Below are positions 11,001 to 23,600 of a stretch of DNA of 64,000 nucleotides, piece by piece (position 1 is the stretch's first letter; each line of letters opens with the position of its first letter). Origin of the DNA: Gamsiella multidivaricata (lineage: Eukaryota > Mortierellomycota > Mortierellomycetes > Mortierellales > Mortierellaceae); assembly GCF_025024155.1 (NCBI RefSeq), contig NW_026251723.1, positions 248,001 through 312,000 of the forward strand. The letters run 5' to 3'. The notes under the pieces are model-generated. The model worked only from the letters and a program-made list of their open reading frames with translations. It did not search any database and was not told the origin of the DNA. A program made the position numbers and the translations under genes.

Positions 11001-13368
11001 GCCGACTGGCTTCCTCTCAGGTGAGGTTTTGCGCCTTGAGTATCTTTGTCAGGGGAATGCGCTATTTTCATATTCACACTTACTAATAATGGAGTAAACT
11101 ATTCGATGCATCTTAGGTTCACTGTTGGGGTTGACGACAAGAACGTTCAAGTGTTTGAAAATGCATCATTAGACGCCTCTACATTTGCGCTCAGCGCAGA
11201 GTACGAACTAACCGCGGTTGTTAGTCAGGTCCAGCCTGCTGGCGAAGTTGCACATCTTGTTTCGCATATTAAAGGTACGGCCAGTGCGATTCCGTATACG
11301 TCGGCATTGAAGCAAGTAAAGTCCAGGCCCTTACCAAAGTTTCCTTGCCACCTTGAGTAGTAATCTCTGATAACGATGCTGAAGTATCGGAACAGTCGCC
11401 GTGGTATATTTTCAATGACTTTTTGGTGAAGCGTGTCCAAGAAGGAGAGGTGTCGCAATTCCCAGCCAGCTGGAAGGTACGAGAAAACATGAGAATGCGA
11501 AAAATATGTCGACTCGACGAAATGAACCTGGTGCTAACCGCCGACCGCTTTGTTCGTCCGTCGAACCTAGGCGCCATCGATCCTTTACTATACCAAAGTG
11601 AATAATGGACCTCCACCAATGATCGCAGAACAACCTGTTGGCCCTGATACAAGTATTCTCCATGTTGATCTGTCGATTTCAAAGTAAGTTATCTGCTATA
11701 GCGAGCTATCCTAATAACGGTGTTAACGCGTGAGGTGGTGAGACTGATTCATGCGGCTCCTTTGGATATAGATATCGTGATCCCAACTATGTCTTCTATC
11801 AATTGCTGAGGCCAGATGAAATTAAGCCAGGCGAACAGATGTTGATTGCCATCGATACCGAATTTGTCGCACTCAGCAGAGTAAGTTTCAATGAAAGCAT
11901 GAAAGCAACTTAAAAAAAAGAGAAAATAAGACTTAGAGCACATAGTATGTTCGCTAACGCACGGCTTTTATAGGAGGAAACGGAAATTCGAAGCGATGGC
12001 ACAAAGTCCCTTCTTCGCCCGCCAAGAATGAGTCTTGCGCGTGTATCAGTGCTACGCGGAGACGAGGGACCGCTCGAGTACGTACCCTTTATCGACGACT
12101 ACATTGCGACATCAGAGCCGGTGGTTGACTACCTAACTGAGTTTTCTGGCATCCAGCGTAAGTGAGAAATCCTTTAAGAGGCGCTCATCGCACTAATTTG
12201 AAACGAGTTCTGTATTAATGCTTTCCACGTTCTTCGTTTTAGCCGGCGATTTGGATCCTAATGTCTCGAAGCATACGCTCGTACCCCTCAAAGTCGCATA
12301 CAAACGGCTTCGGGTTTTGGTGGACATGGGGTGCATTTTTGTCGGACATGGCTTGAGGCAGGACTTCCGTATCATTAGTAAGTGCTCCGTAAAGTTGTCT
12401 TTCATTGTCAATCGCAAAGGCGGTTTCATGGTCCGCTGCTGAACATGTGTTTTTTCAGATATTCTTGTTCCGCCTGAGCAGGTCAAGGACACAGTTGATA
12501 TCTTCCATATCAAGAACAGGCAAAGGTAATGAAGACAATATTTTCCTGTGCTATCATTAATCATGACATAAATTAATGCGATGATAACATTTTCCTTCTT
12601 CATTGATCTAGAAAAATCTCTTTGCGTTTTTTGGTATGGTACTTACTCCATCAAGATATCCAATCTGAGACGCACAACTCGATTGAGGACGCCCGGACAG
12701 CTCTAGCACTTTACAAGAAGTACCTCCAGTTGAGGGAGAATGGCCTGTTTCAAGAAGTTCTGGAGGATATCTACAATGAAGGCCGAAAGACCAATTGGAA
12801 GCCCGTTCCTGGACAGTTCCCCGCACCCTGGCCAAGGACAGGCACACCTTCAACTGCAGCAAACCCGACGTTCCAAAATCTTTCAAGGCCAGGAACACCG
12901 GCTGCACCTGCAGCCTCTGCGACTCCTGCTGGCTCTGGCGCCGTTTCGGCTACTGCACCTCCATCGAGTCTAATAGGACCTGGGCCGGCAGCAGGAGCAG
13001 GAGGAGTTCAACTGCAGTCATCGCTTTCTCTCTCTGCTCAACAACAGCAGCAACAACATCAGCAGCAACAGCAGTTACACCAGCAGATGCAGTTCCAGCA
13101 ACAACAACAACAGCAGCATGTGTATCATCAGCAACAGCAGCAACAACAGCAACAACAACAGCAACAGCAGATCCAGCAAGCTGCTGTTCAACAGCAGATG
13201 CAACATGCTCAGCAAATGTATATTCAGCAGCAGCAACAAGGACATGGCTATTCCTATCCCATGCAGGGACAGTCAATGCACCAGCAACCATTGCACCCTC
13301 AGGTCTATCAGTCGCCTCATCTACTTCAACAACAACAGCAACAGCAACACCATTACTCTAAGCAATAA
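8076..13368 (+). CDS. PAN2: PAN2, catalytic subunit of the PAN2-PAN3 poly(A) nuclease, 16 exons
   Basis: Sixteen exons with closing phases give 1278 aa: 8076-8192, 8281-8447, 8586-8706, 8801-9196, 9311-9897, 9992-10242, 10338-10621, 10722-11020, 11117-11274, 11385-11476, 11571-11683, 11772-11880, 11974-12157, 12243-12377, 12459-12525 and 12612-13368. Order: N-terminal WD40 propeller (about 1-330), PAN3-binding linker, pseudo-ubiquitin-hydrolase domain (about 470-850), DEDD exonuclease (about 885-1065), glutamine-rich tail. The hydrolase-like domain has NSYCN where active enzymes carry the catalytic Cys motif, as known for PAN2. The nuclease residues are visible: [16 protein letters not shown] and [11 protein letters not shown]2 starts mRNA deadenylation in the cytoplasm. 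The ~100-residue poly-Gln tail beyond the nuclease is an unusual addition, but its reading frame is intact. An A-rich leader directly precedes the ATG. Confidence 0.95.
12996..13366 (+). repeat. CAG/CAA microsatellite coding the PAN2 glutamine tail
   Basis: Imperfect CAG/CAA/CAT arrays, densest at 13041-13185 and 13320-13350, encode repeated Gln with scattered His, Met and Tyr at the PAN2 C-terminus. CAG and CAA are mixed, which limits slippage. Overlapping frames read as poly-Ala, poly-Ser/Asn or poly-Thr and are not genes. Confidence 0.85.
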
Positions 13369-13597
13369 TCGGCAATGAATGGGTGGTTATGGTGGACACG
13401 TATGCTTCTTTTTATTTGCATGCCGATAAAAATGAGAAGAGGGGCTATTTATTGTTGAGGTCGGTCGGGCGACAGTTTGGCCGCAACGCGTATTTTTTTA
13501 AACAGAAAGACAAAAGTAATAATAAAGTGTCTGAGTGGAAATAGAAACATAAGGTCGTCGTTGATCACTTCTCGGAATCAGATTCACACTTTTAGTC

Positions 13598-14198
13598 ATG
13601 CTTCACTCTCGCAAAATTCTTCACCAAGCATTCGCATTCAGATTCGCCCCTACCTTTGCGGCTTCACCACGTTATACTATCGTCCAAAGAATGTCTTCAG
13701 GCACCCACACCCCCTCTTCCTCAGCAGCGAACGGCAGCAACAACAACCCCACGGGCCAGCAGGGTAATGAAGCGCACAACGAACATAAGCCGGTGCTGAC
13801 ATTGCCTGCACCGGGAGATGTTTCAGAGACCATAAACCAACTAGAGGTCAATGGTCAAGATATCAAACTCGATATCCTTGGGCCTGTCGGTACGTGCGAG
13901 CGCTTCTATCCATTGATTAAACCTGATCAATCTCCCGATAGACTTACACTGGCTAAAATATATCTTCTTTTTCTCTCTCTTTTTTTTTCAACTGCTTTAT
14001 GTCGTTGTTATAGTCGTGAATGAAGATGGAACGATGTCGAGGATCGATAACTGGCACGAGATGGCCGAGATCGAAAAGGCGAATGTGCGCAGGATCTTGC
14101 TGAAGCGGAACGCTCAGCGACTCACCCGCTTACGCGCTGCCGCCGCTGAGCAGGAAGCTGGATCTGCAGGCACGACCGGATCTGTGGGTGAAAAATAG
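13598..14198 (+). CDS. small conserved fungal protein with probable mitochondrial presequence, 2 exons
   Basis: Exons 13598-13889 and 14014-14198 join in phase to 158 aa. The first 31 residues (MLHSRKILHQAFAFRFAPTF and on to VQR) are Arg-rich without acidic residues, like a matrix-targeting signal. A second in-frame Met at 13691 (MSSGTH) could yield a non-mitochondrial form. A low-complexity Ser/Asn/Gly segment follows. The C-terminal part spans the splice junction with the ordered pattern GPVVVNEDGTMSRIDNW, then HEM, then NVRRILLKRNAQRLTRL. I have seen this VVN-DGT-SRI-NW / RN-QRL pattern in small fungal proteins of unknown role, but I cannot name a function. It is convergent with NOC4; the stops are 176 bp apart. 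Confidence 0.75.
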
Positions 14199-14374
14199 AA
14201 CGCGCGCAATATCGTCCTCATACGGAACGGTTGCTGAAAAAGACAGTTGCGCAATACTACAAAAAAGTTTGAATAAATAATACATGCGAGAAATGAAGTG
14301 GATATATATTTTTGAATGCAATTTGAAAGGGAAAATATAATGCAGTAACATGTTAACGTCCTAACTGCTCATGT

Positions 14375-16823
14375 TCAAAACTCCCAGGACTCCCATCCAG
14401 GCACGACTCGTTCCTCTTGTTCTTCATCCTCATCTCCCCCTGCTGTCACTGTTGATTCCGCACTAACAATAAACAGGCCCTTGGGAGCCTCAACAGCAAG
14501 TGCAGCCTCGCCCTTGCGTTTCTTCGTGATCTCGTTCTGGAACATGGTCGCATAGGTATGATCCAGAAAGTCCTCGAGGTTGTACGATGGCTTCGTGAAC
14601 TGCTCGTTGAAGATCTTGGCCAGCGTTGATACGTTCGGTGCAAAGTGGTTTTGGAGGGTCTAATATCATGTCGGCATACGAGAGAAAAAAGCCATTTGTT
14701 AGTACCGCTGCCGTGAATGTTTATTAAAGAAACAAAAAAAAAATCTTGGTATCAGTACCTGAATCTCCCAGAGAGAGCTTTGGAGGGCATGGCACTTCAT
14801 AGGGTCCTCCTCCGCATGGTCATAGAGATCGCTCTTCTCGTCGCCCGCCTTTCCATGGATCAGCTGCATGCATGTTGGATGACGCTTCAGCAGATTGTAG
14901 ATGAATGGGATGATAATGACGATCGAGGCTGGAGGACTGGACAGACTGAGACGGGACATGCGCTTGATGAATGCTGCGACCAACTGGGCAGGCAGCAAAC
15001 TATAACGTTGGGCGAGATTACCAGAATATTTGTTAGTTGCATGCGGTGATCATTGTAAAATAGCAAGTGGTATCGGCAGACAAGGAAAAAGGCTGGATCG
15101 ACATACGGTGAGGAGAGGAAAATATCAACTTGACTGAAGAAACGAGCCCTGTACTTGACATGCATCAGGTTGCGATCAAACAACATGTAAAGCTTCTTGA
15201 AAAAGTCGGGATAATCACTAAAGAAAAAAACAAAAGACAAGAGTAAATGATAATATTAACGCTCGGCTCTTGTGTTCTCTGCTGGCCATAGGAAGAGTGC
15301 CACCAACGTAATCCTACATACAGGTTATGCTCCGTTATGAGGACAAAAAGTCCCTTCAATGACAGCAGACTGACGGCTCCTCCGGCATTGTACGAATCCG
15401 TCAAGAAATCCATGAGCACTGTTGGCTGAGGCAAGTGAGGGATAATACGCTTGTGAACGATGAGCAGAGTCTTCTTGTAGATAGCAGTCGTAAAGGGCAA
15501 CTTCAGGATAGCGATCCAGCAATCCGAAAACACGCGACGGTGGTTGAGCAGTGTCAATAATGGGTGTCTCTTCACGGGTGCTGCCGAGGTATCCCTTGTC
15601 AAGTCTTCAACCGTCTCATCCTCTTCACTGTCAGAGAACCCCAAGCTATCTCCAGTATATTCCTTCTTATCGCCGTCTATTTTGATTGCAGTCCTCGAGC
15701 GTTAGTCTCATGCACGGTAATCGTTGAATAAAAATGGACACTGGTTCATCTAGCTTTTGTTAGTCGCTTACTGGGATCTGGATTGCCTGTCCAAAACTCG
15801 TCCAGCTCCTTAGCTTCCGTAGGCATCGTCTTCAATGTCTCCATGATAGCGAAAGAGTTTTCCAAAAGAAGCGACAATTTTTCTGGTGCTGCCCGGTTGC
15901 TGATTTTCTGTTTCTAATAAAACGAGATTGATAACACTATCAGCTTCAAATCCCTTTGTCTGCCTATTTCAAAGCATCCTGTAGTACCTTGCTCTGTGGC
16001 GCCCTTGTGTCCTTCTTTAATGGCGTTCCCAATGCAGTGTTGATGATTGTGGCCGTGTTCTTCAAAAAGTAAAATCGAAGATCGTCATAAAACGAGAAAT
16101 ATTTCTCCGTGAATTCGCTGAGTAGAGGTTGACTCATGTTGGAACAGTTCAATAAAGCTTCTACGATCCTGGCGTACAAATCGTTGGCGAAATGGTGACC
16201 TCCCGACAAGCTGCCGAGATAAGCTGACTCTAATTTGACGAGATCCATTAAGATTTTCAACGCAGGGATCTGAAGTCCTGCCTCGGGCATATTCAAGATC
16301 CCGCAAGTCCTGTTCAAGTACTTGACGTAGTTGTCGCGGAGCCACAGAGTTACAGTCGCCCTCTTATCCTCTGCTGCTGCCTTCTTGGGTCGCTGGAGCT
16401 CTCCTCGCGATAGCATGGGCGAGAGCACGCGGAAAAGGGCATGAATGGCGGCATGGATCACTTTGGGCGAGTCATCCTATTGTCGCATATCAATGCTTTG
16501 TTTAGTCCATGTACCTGTCTATGTTCATTTTCATGATATGCAGCAAAACGAACTAAAGGTTTTGCATTGTGCTGTCGCTGTACCTCGCAAAACTCCAGGA
16601 GGGTCACAATGTTATTCAGATGAGTTTTGCTCTCTGCAACCTGACGCTCCAACAGACGGATATGGTCGATAGTATCCTTGATATTTTTTGCCTATAAAAG
16701 TCGGATATTGTATTAGCAATTGGTGGACACTCAATGGCCACTTGTCGAGGGTTCCTGTATGAGTCTAAGTCTTACTGAAGGGTCAACCTTGCTTTCGGTG
16801 CGAGCGCGTTTTGCGACAGCCAT
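14375..16823 (-). CDS. NOC4: NOC4, nucleolar complex protein for 40S ribosome assembly, 8 exons
   Basis: Exons are 16823-16776, 16691-16584, 16476-15988, 15913-15772, 15676-15322, 15217-15107, 14999-14759 and 14659-14375; all phases close, 592 aa. The C-terminal CBF/Mak21-type region is diagnostic: ITEHNLDYPDFFKKLYMLFD, MHVKYRARFFSQVDIFLSS, LPAQLVAAFIKRMSRLSL, then NVSTLAKIFNEQFTKPSYN and LEDFLDHTYATMFQNE near the end. NOC4 works with NOP14 in the nucleolus during small-subunit processing and export. An acidic, probably disordered loop (SDSEEDETVEDL) lies in the middle. The N-terminus begins MAVAKRARTESK, a short basic stretch. The gene is divergent from mL45 with 349 bp between starts. Confidence 0.93.
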
Positions 16824-17172
16824 GGCTATGTAACTTTGAAGATAGTGCGGCAGTCGGGCAGAGTACTGATGAGAAGCAGTAGTGGTAATGGTAATTGTCT
16901 GAATGCAAAAGGGCAAGCAGCAACGAGGCAGGTAGCAGCAAGGAAGGCAAAGAAAGCTTTCGTAAAAAAAAAGAAAAAATTGTTTGTTGTTGTGCCTCAG
17001 CAGTCACAAATCGGCTGTGGAGGGATGGGTGACCAGTGATAGTTCTCCGAAACGCCGAAGCGATCGAACTCGTTGACCATCCCCGACAGGATCAACAGGA
17101 ACGCGCAACTTCAGCAAAAAGAGGCAAACTCGCTTCAATACTCGCCCATATACGAACAATATAGACACCACC
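16824..17172. promoter_or_regulatory. shared divergent promoter region, NOC4 / mL45
   Basis: The 349 bp between the start codons of NOC4 (minus) and the mitoribosomal gene (plus) must contain both promoters. An A-rich run lies at 16964-16980. Both products act in ribosome production, so co-regulation is possible, but no known motif is identified. Confidence 0.4.
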
Positions 17173-18311
17173 ATGTTTCGATTGAGCTCTCGTCTTTCAG
17201 GCAACGCGGCATCCCAGGCTGTTCGTTCGCTTGCCATGGCGAACCAGTCTGGAATGAACGCCGTGGTCGGATCCGCCAATCTGACCCGTATCCGTGGCAT
17301 AACTGGAGTACTCGTTCAGTCTGCATCTTACTCGAGTGTACCGCGTCAAATGAGCCAGAGCATGACACTGAAAGAGGTCGGCATTATGGGTAAGGGGAAG
17401 CACTATCTTCACGGCAGGATCGCACATGGACACTGATTTGTTTTTAACGACGACTTTCTCACGGTATCGTAATGTTTTCTTAACCCCTTGTAGATCCATA
17501 TGTGCTTCCCGAGAAGGAGAACCGTCCATCCTTGTTCAGCGACTACAAGAAGTGGGTCAAGTACGCAAAGCTCCGCATGCGTAACACGGGAATGACTGCT
17601 GCCAGGTACTATGCATTATTTTTTTGTAAGCCATTATCGTGGATTTGCCGCTCCATTTCTATAATGCATGCTCACATATCCTCCTCGATGTCAAACCCAT
17701 AGTACTTTGGGTATGTGCTGGAAGCTCAAGGACTTTGGGATCACTGGTCGCTTCTTGGGCGAGTCAGAGCAGGCGTATATTGGAATGAACGAGGCCTTTG
17801 CGAAGGGTGACCGCAACTATTTGGAAGAGATCTGCACACCCTCGATGTACGCAAAGCTCAAGGGTCAACTCAAGGATCGTACCGGCCGATTTGAATGGAG
17901 ATATCATGGGCCTATCGAGAAGCCTCAGATCGTGTCGATCCGTCAGGGTCAGATCGGTGGCCACGTTTTGATCCAGATCATCGTCCGCTTGCACACCAAC
18001 CAGGTAAAAAGATAAAGATCAATCTGACTATGGCGCGTCTTTTTTTTTTTTTTTTGGTTTTTGGTTTTTGGTTTTTGGTTTTTGGTCAAAAAGTAACCGG
18101 AACAGAGCGGCAATAGAACTGATCTAATTCTGTTTTATTATTTGAACCACTCTAGAGCATGGGTGTGTTTGACAAGAAGAACAAGCTGATCGCTGGCGAT
18201 TTGAAAAAGACGGTTCCTGTACTGGAGTACCTTGTTTTCCAAAGATACATCAGCGATCCTGAGGATAACTGGAAGATTCTCGGAAAGACAGCACCCGACT
18301 CAAGTTCATAA
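17173..18311 (+). CDS. mitochondrial large-subunit protein mL45 (MRPL45 / Tim44-like domain), 4 exons
   Basis: Exons 17173-17389, 17494-17605, 17703-18003 and 18156-18311 close in phase and give 261 aa. The N-terminus (MFRLSSRLSGNAASQAVRSL) is a classic mitochondrial presequence. A Tim44-like domain follows from about residue 110: MNEAFAKGDRNYLEEICTPS, then HGPIEKPQIVSIR, and a C-terminal LEYLVFQRYISDPEDNWKI. This family anchors the mitoribosome or its nascent chain at the inner membrane; the yeast relative is Mba1. Length and the 'dPe..W.I' ending fit mL45 better than Tim44 itself, which is longer with an ATP-binding N-terminal part. The third intron carries a simple repeat, listed separately. 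Confidence 0.85.
18040..18086 (+). repeat. T-run followed by (GGTTTTT)n in an intron
   Basis: Sixteen T (18040-18055) run into four perfect 7-bp units GGTTTTT (18056-18083) plus a partial unit. It lies wholly inside intron 3 of the mL45 gene and forms a long pyrimidine-rich tract on the coding strand. It is most likely a slippage-derived microsatellite. Confidence 0.9.
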
Positions 18312-20699
18312 GGAATGCTATCGAGTCACCTTAAGGAAAACTGAGCGCAATCGGAACGCTAAAAGTAAATAACCACTTTTGCATTTATTCAAGTCCTTGA
18401 TCGTCGACGATAAACCAGGCTGATCAACTGGACCAAAAAAAAAAAAAAAAAAAAAAATTAGCTTAATCTGCTCAAAGCTGGCGCTCCAATTCGACCTTGG
18501 GTTGTCTGGCAGTCAGCTGTTGTTAGCGTAACTCCGATTTATGGAGATGAGCATTGCTGTGGTATAGCCCCCTGCCGGTTATATTGCACCCATAAGAGCT
18601 CCTGGGAGCTGATGGGATACCCAGGGTGTAACACATACAAAAGACGCACACGAGCGGCTCATATTTAAATATTTTATTGATGTAATCGCATTTTCATTTA
18701 CTATGCATTCGCATATCTGAGTTGGTGAGAGCTGTCGGTATGGTGCCTGTTGCTCTGTTGTTGCTGTTGGTTTTTTTTCTTTTTTTTCTTTTTTCGTTGT
18801 CGTTGTCGTCCCCTATTCGCTTCCAGGGAGAGACAGTTAGATGGTTGCGCATCGACACATACATTCCTGCAGCGCAATGCTGTGTCCATGTCATTCCTGA
18901 GAATCCCCCGTGATGTCTCAGTGGTTCCTGAGAACTTTATTTCGTTTCATTTTCGGCATGTTCGCGGTAATCATGTCTCGTTAGAAAAGTGCTTGGGGAG
19001 ACGGTGAAAAAGTTCTATGTAGCAGGGTTGGAGAATGGATAGAAGAGTACGTAAGGGTTGTACGTACACATGCAGACCCATCGACCGTTTGAGTACATGT
19101 GTAAAGAAAAGAGCCGGCCTTGCAGTACGAATGCATTTTTTATATTGTGATGTATGATGATTGAGAGCCTTTGTACCCGACCCAGGAGAAGGGCCAAAAA
19201 CAGGGCCAGCTGGTCAAGCAGCATCCGCCGAACTAAACCGGCCGAAGAAAGAGGACCCTGCCTGTGGACGGGTGGGTGTTGATGATACGATTGTGATGAC
19301 TGAGAGAATAACGACAATAATATGATAATATGATAATAAGATCCATACTCACACAGGGCAGCAGGGGAGAGCAGCATGAAAAAGCAAACACATGCTGCCA
19401 AGCTAATTCAAATGGCAATCCCCAATTATCCAATGCACTTGCTTGTCGATAATGCGTCTTATGCAAAACGAAAATGAAAAATAAGCTGAATCGGTGGTTA
19501 TAAGTGGTGATGGGGCAGAGAGTGGTTTACTAGTCCAGGGTAAGGAGAGAAGAAAAAAGACATGAGGGAAAGAAAGGCCGTACGTGATAATTGGACACCT
19601 GTAACTGCTGTAGATGCAGACGGCACCTTATTTCCGTCTATACCCCTTCATCTGTAGAAAGCAGCACACTTTGTTTGTTTCTCTTCCCCCCTCCCTTGGG
19701 CCTTGGTCTGTTCTCTCTTCCCATCATCACTCCACTCCGCCCCACTCCACTCCACTCCATTCGTTCTCCCCTCTCCTTTTCTCCCTCATCTCACCTTGCC
19801 TACTCATTTCTATACTCCACTCGCACTTTACATCTGTCTCCTTCTCTAGTACCGCACACATCACATTCGTAACACATCCACAGGCGTAACGGAGACTTTT
19901 CGTCGGTTGAACTCCATCAGCAACCCACCCCTTCGGCTTGGTTTCCTCCTCCTCTCCTCCAAATCCGCATCACTCTGTAAGTCTTTTTTTTCTTTTTCTT
20001 TTTTTCTATTTTTTTTTTTTTATTCGTTCTTTCTGCCCGACTATGCATAGCCGACCACCTACCTGCATTGGTGTCACACCTATTCCTTGGAACACAAATC
20101 ATGTCAATTGGGATACATATTACGCTTTATAAACCTTTAAAACGACAGTGCAATTGCCTCCGCGCCGCGTCGTGTCAATCGAGTTAACTGTGCCATTGTT
20201 CTACTGGGTCAGTTACTCGATATGATCGATTCATTCGATCTATTGGCAGTAGACACAAGCATTTATCTCTGCGAGAAAGTGTAGAAGTGCAACGGTTGGG
20301 AGGAAGGACCAGACCTACTCCTACAACTCCTCTACTCCATCTCCTGTGCTGTTTATGTCTGTCTCCTTTTTGATACGCTGTTCTGCCTTCGATCAATTGC
20401 CTCTTTTTCGGTTCTTTTCCCCTCCCGGAGATGAATGAGTGAAAATGTACGAGCAGATGTGTATATATATCTCTTCCTCGCTATATATACAAATGTTTGT
20501 TCGTCCGCTCCTCCGCTGTGTTCTCTCACTCAAATCATCCGAAAAGCTTACTGTTCGTTAATTCCAATCCCCCATCCCCCTTTACTTTAACGCTTTTATC
20601 CGCCGATCTGCGCCTGTCTTTTGTCCAATCTTCTTTGTCTTACCGACTAAAGCGTCTTCATCTCTTGTGTGTCCATACAGTTAGTCGCCCTGCAGTAAA
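18312..20699. other. long intergenic region and RhoGAP leader
   Basis: About 2.4 kb without a supportable protein gene. It has a run of about 23 A at 18435-18457 (3' end of mL45), an AT-rich patch near 18660-18700, T-rich and AT-rich low-complexity runs, then from about 19600 a strongly C/T-rich tract with Cys-, Leu- or Ser-rich shadow frames. The pyrimidine tract fits the core promoter and leader of the downstream RhoGAP gene. TATATATA-type sequence occurs at 20461-20490. I checked for a tRNA cloverleaf and saw none. Confidence 0.4.
19977..20680 (+). other. probable intron in the 5' leader of the RhoGAP gene
   Basis: A consensus donor GTAAGTC at 19977 follows the C/T-rich leader, and an acceptor CCATACAG ends at 20680, 19 bp before the start codon at 20700. 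If spliced, this 704-bp leader intron removes many out-of-frame ATGs that would otherwise precede the start. Inferred from splice consensus only. Confidence 0.45.
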
Positions 20700-23600
20700 A
20701 TGACTCACGGCGCTCGGTCGGACCAGTCTATGTCCCAGTCGTCCCAGGGACAGACAAACGACCAGAGTAACGACTCTGCGATGCAGCAGATCGTCTCCGA
20801 GAGGAACTCGCTCCGCTCCCAGAACGATCAGCTCTGGAAGATCATCGAGAAGCAGCGTGTCATCATCCAGAACCTGCAAAAGGATGTTGCCAAGGTCACT
20901 GCCGAGCGTGATCTCCTGCGCCAGGCAGAGAACAGCACACATGAACAGGCACAAGCACAAACACAAGGGCAGGGTCAAGTGCAGGGGTTGGCAACGTCTA
21001 CCCCATTCCCGTCCTCTTCTCAAGAGCAAGTGCAGCCCTATCACCACCACCAGCAACAGCAGCATCAGCAGTCAAATGGACACCCTAACGGCAGCTATCC
21101 TCAGATGAATGGACACGGCCATCAACATTCTCAGCAGCAGCAACAATACTACCAGAATCAAGGTCAGAGCCAGTCTCAGCAGCATCAACAGGGTCATCAT
21201 CAGCATTCGAAACACTCTCAGGAGAGACGAGAAGGCGATCCTAATCCAGAATATGCAAACGTGAATGGCGAGCGGGAGTCCGAGCAGGTCTCAGCATTCA
21301 ACCCCAACGCCTCATTCTCCTCGACCAACTCCTCAAACACCGAACACCGCCAACACCATCAACACCAGCATCAGCACCAGCACCAGCACCAGCAGCCGCA
21401 CCAGCACCAACATCGTATCCACCATCACGACCAACAATCACCCAGACAACATGGACAATCGCACAGGGCACCTCACCCCACACTGCCCCCAACTCCGTCC
21501 TCGAACTCTGAAGGCGAATATGAGGGCCCCAAGGCCGAGCTTGGCCAAGAAGAACTCCAGGCTAACGTCAATGGCCACGAATATGGCAATGGACATCAGT
21601 ACGACCGAAATCGCCCAACTCACCCAGTGGTGGAAGACGAACTCGGATCGCGGGAGCCATATGACATTCAGATGCCCGCTGAGATGGCAGGCGGCCGAGG
21701 ACAGCAATACGCTGCTCAGCATGATCCTCGCGCATTCACTGGTCGTTCAGAGGCTAACCACTCTCAGGATGGTAATTATAATTTGTAGCAACAGATATCG
21801 TTTGGTGTTATGGCCTGAAATACGGTTATACATTGCATGAGCTGACATAATCTAATTTTATCTTACTTTTCTTACCATCGTCTTTTTGTGTAAGCAGGTT
21901 ACGCAGGCAACCCTGGCGCACCCCGCAACATCTCAGGAAGCATTGTGGTTGCACCCCACTTGATGCCTCATTTACCGCCGAGATCACCTCGGCGAGAGCG
22001 CAGAGACGACCAGAATGATGCCTCGGATAACGAGGACGAGTATTACCAGGCCCAGCAGGGATCAAGACGCAAGGGCCCCTCAGGCCCTCTGTTGAGCCCC
22101 ACCCGTGCACGAGGCGACTGTGGACCAGATCAGCCCTCTCCGCTGTCGCCCTCCACGCAGCAGCATCACGACCTGAGCGGACAGGATCCTAGCGCCATGC
22201 CCATGTCCAAGGTTCCTATGAAGCAACCTAGCGCGTATGAATCACCAGCCCCTGATTTTGACCCAGCTCAGCAACAGACGATGTATTCTCCGTCCTCACC
22301 CGCACCCACAAAGCTGACCTTCCAAGGAGCACCCTTGGGCGGCCGCAAGGCCATCTCCAACCAGATCCCAATGGCCCCCGCCAGTCTCTCCCCTCAGTCC
22401 CTGAACACGCAGGATCTTGGTCCTTCTTCGCCGACAGGAATGAACTCCCTGTCCACGCCTGCGTCACCGATTGCCGCGATTATTGACCAAGACGCAGAGA
22501 AGTTCAGAGTGTTCATGAACAAGATGGGCTCGCCCAACCGCAAGATGCCGCCAGGCCCCATTAATGCTACTACCGATAGCCAAAGCCATGCAGCAGCACT
22601 GGGTCAAGCTGTTGCAATGGAAAACATCCAACAACAGATCGAGCTCCAAAACCAACTTATGAATCAAGCTCAGAGTATGTTTGCAACCTCGCTCTAGCAC
22701 ATTGCTAGTCATCCGCCCTCAAGCTCTCTCACGACTAACTAATTACTTCCTGATACTAATAGGTCCAAGTGTGCAGACCATGCACCAGGGCTACCCACCC
22801 GAACAATGGAATGGTGCCAATCCCAGTACGGATGCCCATGTGAAGCCCGATATCAACTTCCCACCACCATCCCAAGAGGAAAACTGGATGGAGCAATCCA
22901 GCATGTCAAGCGGACAGCTTCCCTTGCTACCCGAGAACAGAGAAAGGAGACGCCAGTCTTCCCTGCCAACCCTCGAAGGACACCCCAAGATCGGCGCTCG
23001 CACTACATCCCATAACCGCGACGATGATGATGCATCCAAGGAATACCCCATGCCACCCCCACCAAAGCGATATGACTCTCAGCCGATGCTCGAGAGCTCG
23101 AACGCCACCATGCGCTCAAACTCGCCCACCCCATCTGGAAATTCGTCCGTTACGAATACTCTGGTTAACCCTCAGCCATCACAGGGATACGGACGATCGG
23201 GACCCACAGTGCATCAACAGGCATTCCATATGTTCGGCGATAACCTTGAGTTCGTCTCTGTGCTGGTTGTTGGCAGCAATATCAAGGTCAACGACAAGGG
23301 CAGGGAGCTTCTGACGTTCTTGATCTCTATCGGACAGGAGGTGCAAGGGCTAGCAGGAATAAGCCCACACAAAGAGGCCGATGAACTCTGGCGGGTGGAA
23401 AAGCAATATACCGACTTTGTCAATCTGGATTCCAAGGTAACACAAATCGACATGCCGCTCCTGCTAAGTGTCTTCTGTAATCATGTCATGCGTAACTAAC
23501 CAAGTCCTTATTTTCAACTTGCTTGAACACAGCTGCGAATTACTCAGTCCAGGAACGTTATCAACAACCTGCCCAGACTCCCTGACAAGGGTCTTTTCAG

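Noticed and set aside
18056..18086. Telomere-like repeat (GGTTTTT)n
   Set aside because: Only four units, inside a coding gene's intron, and unlike the TTAGGG repeat usual in fungi; it is a microsatellite.
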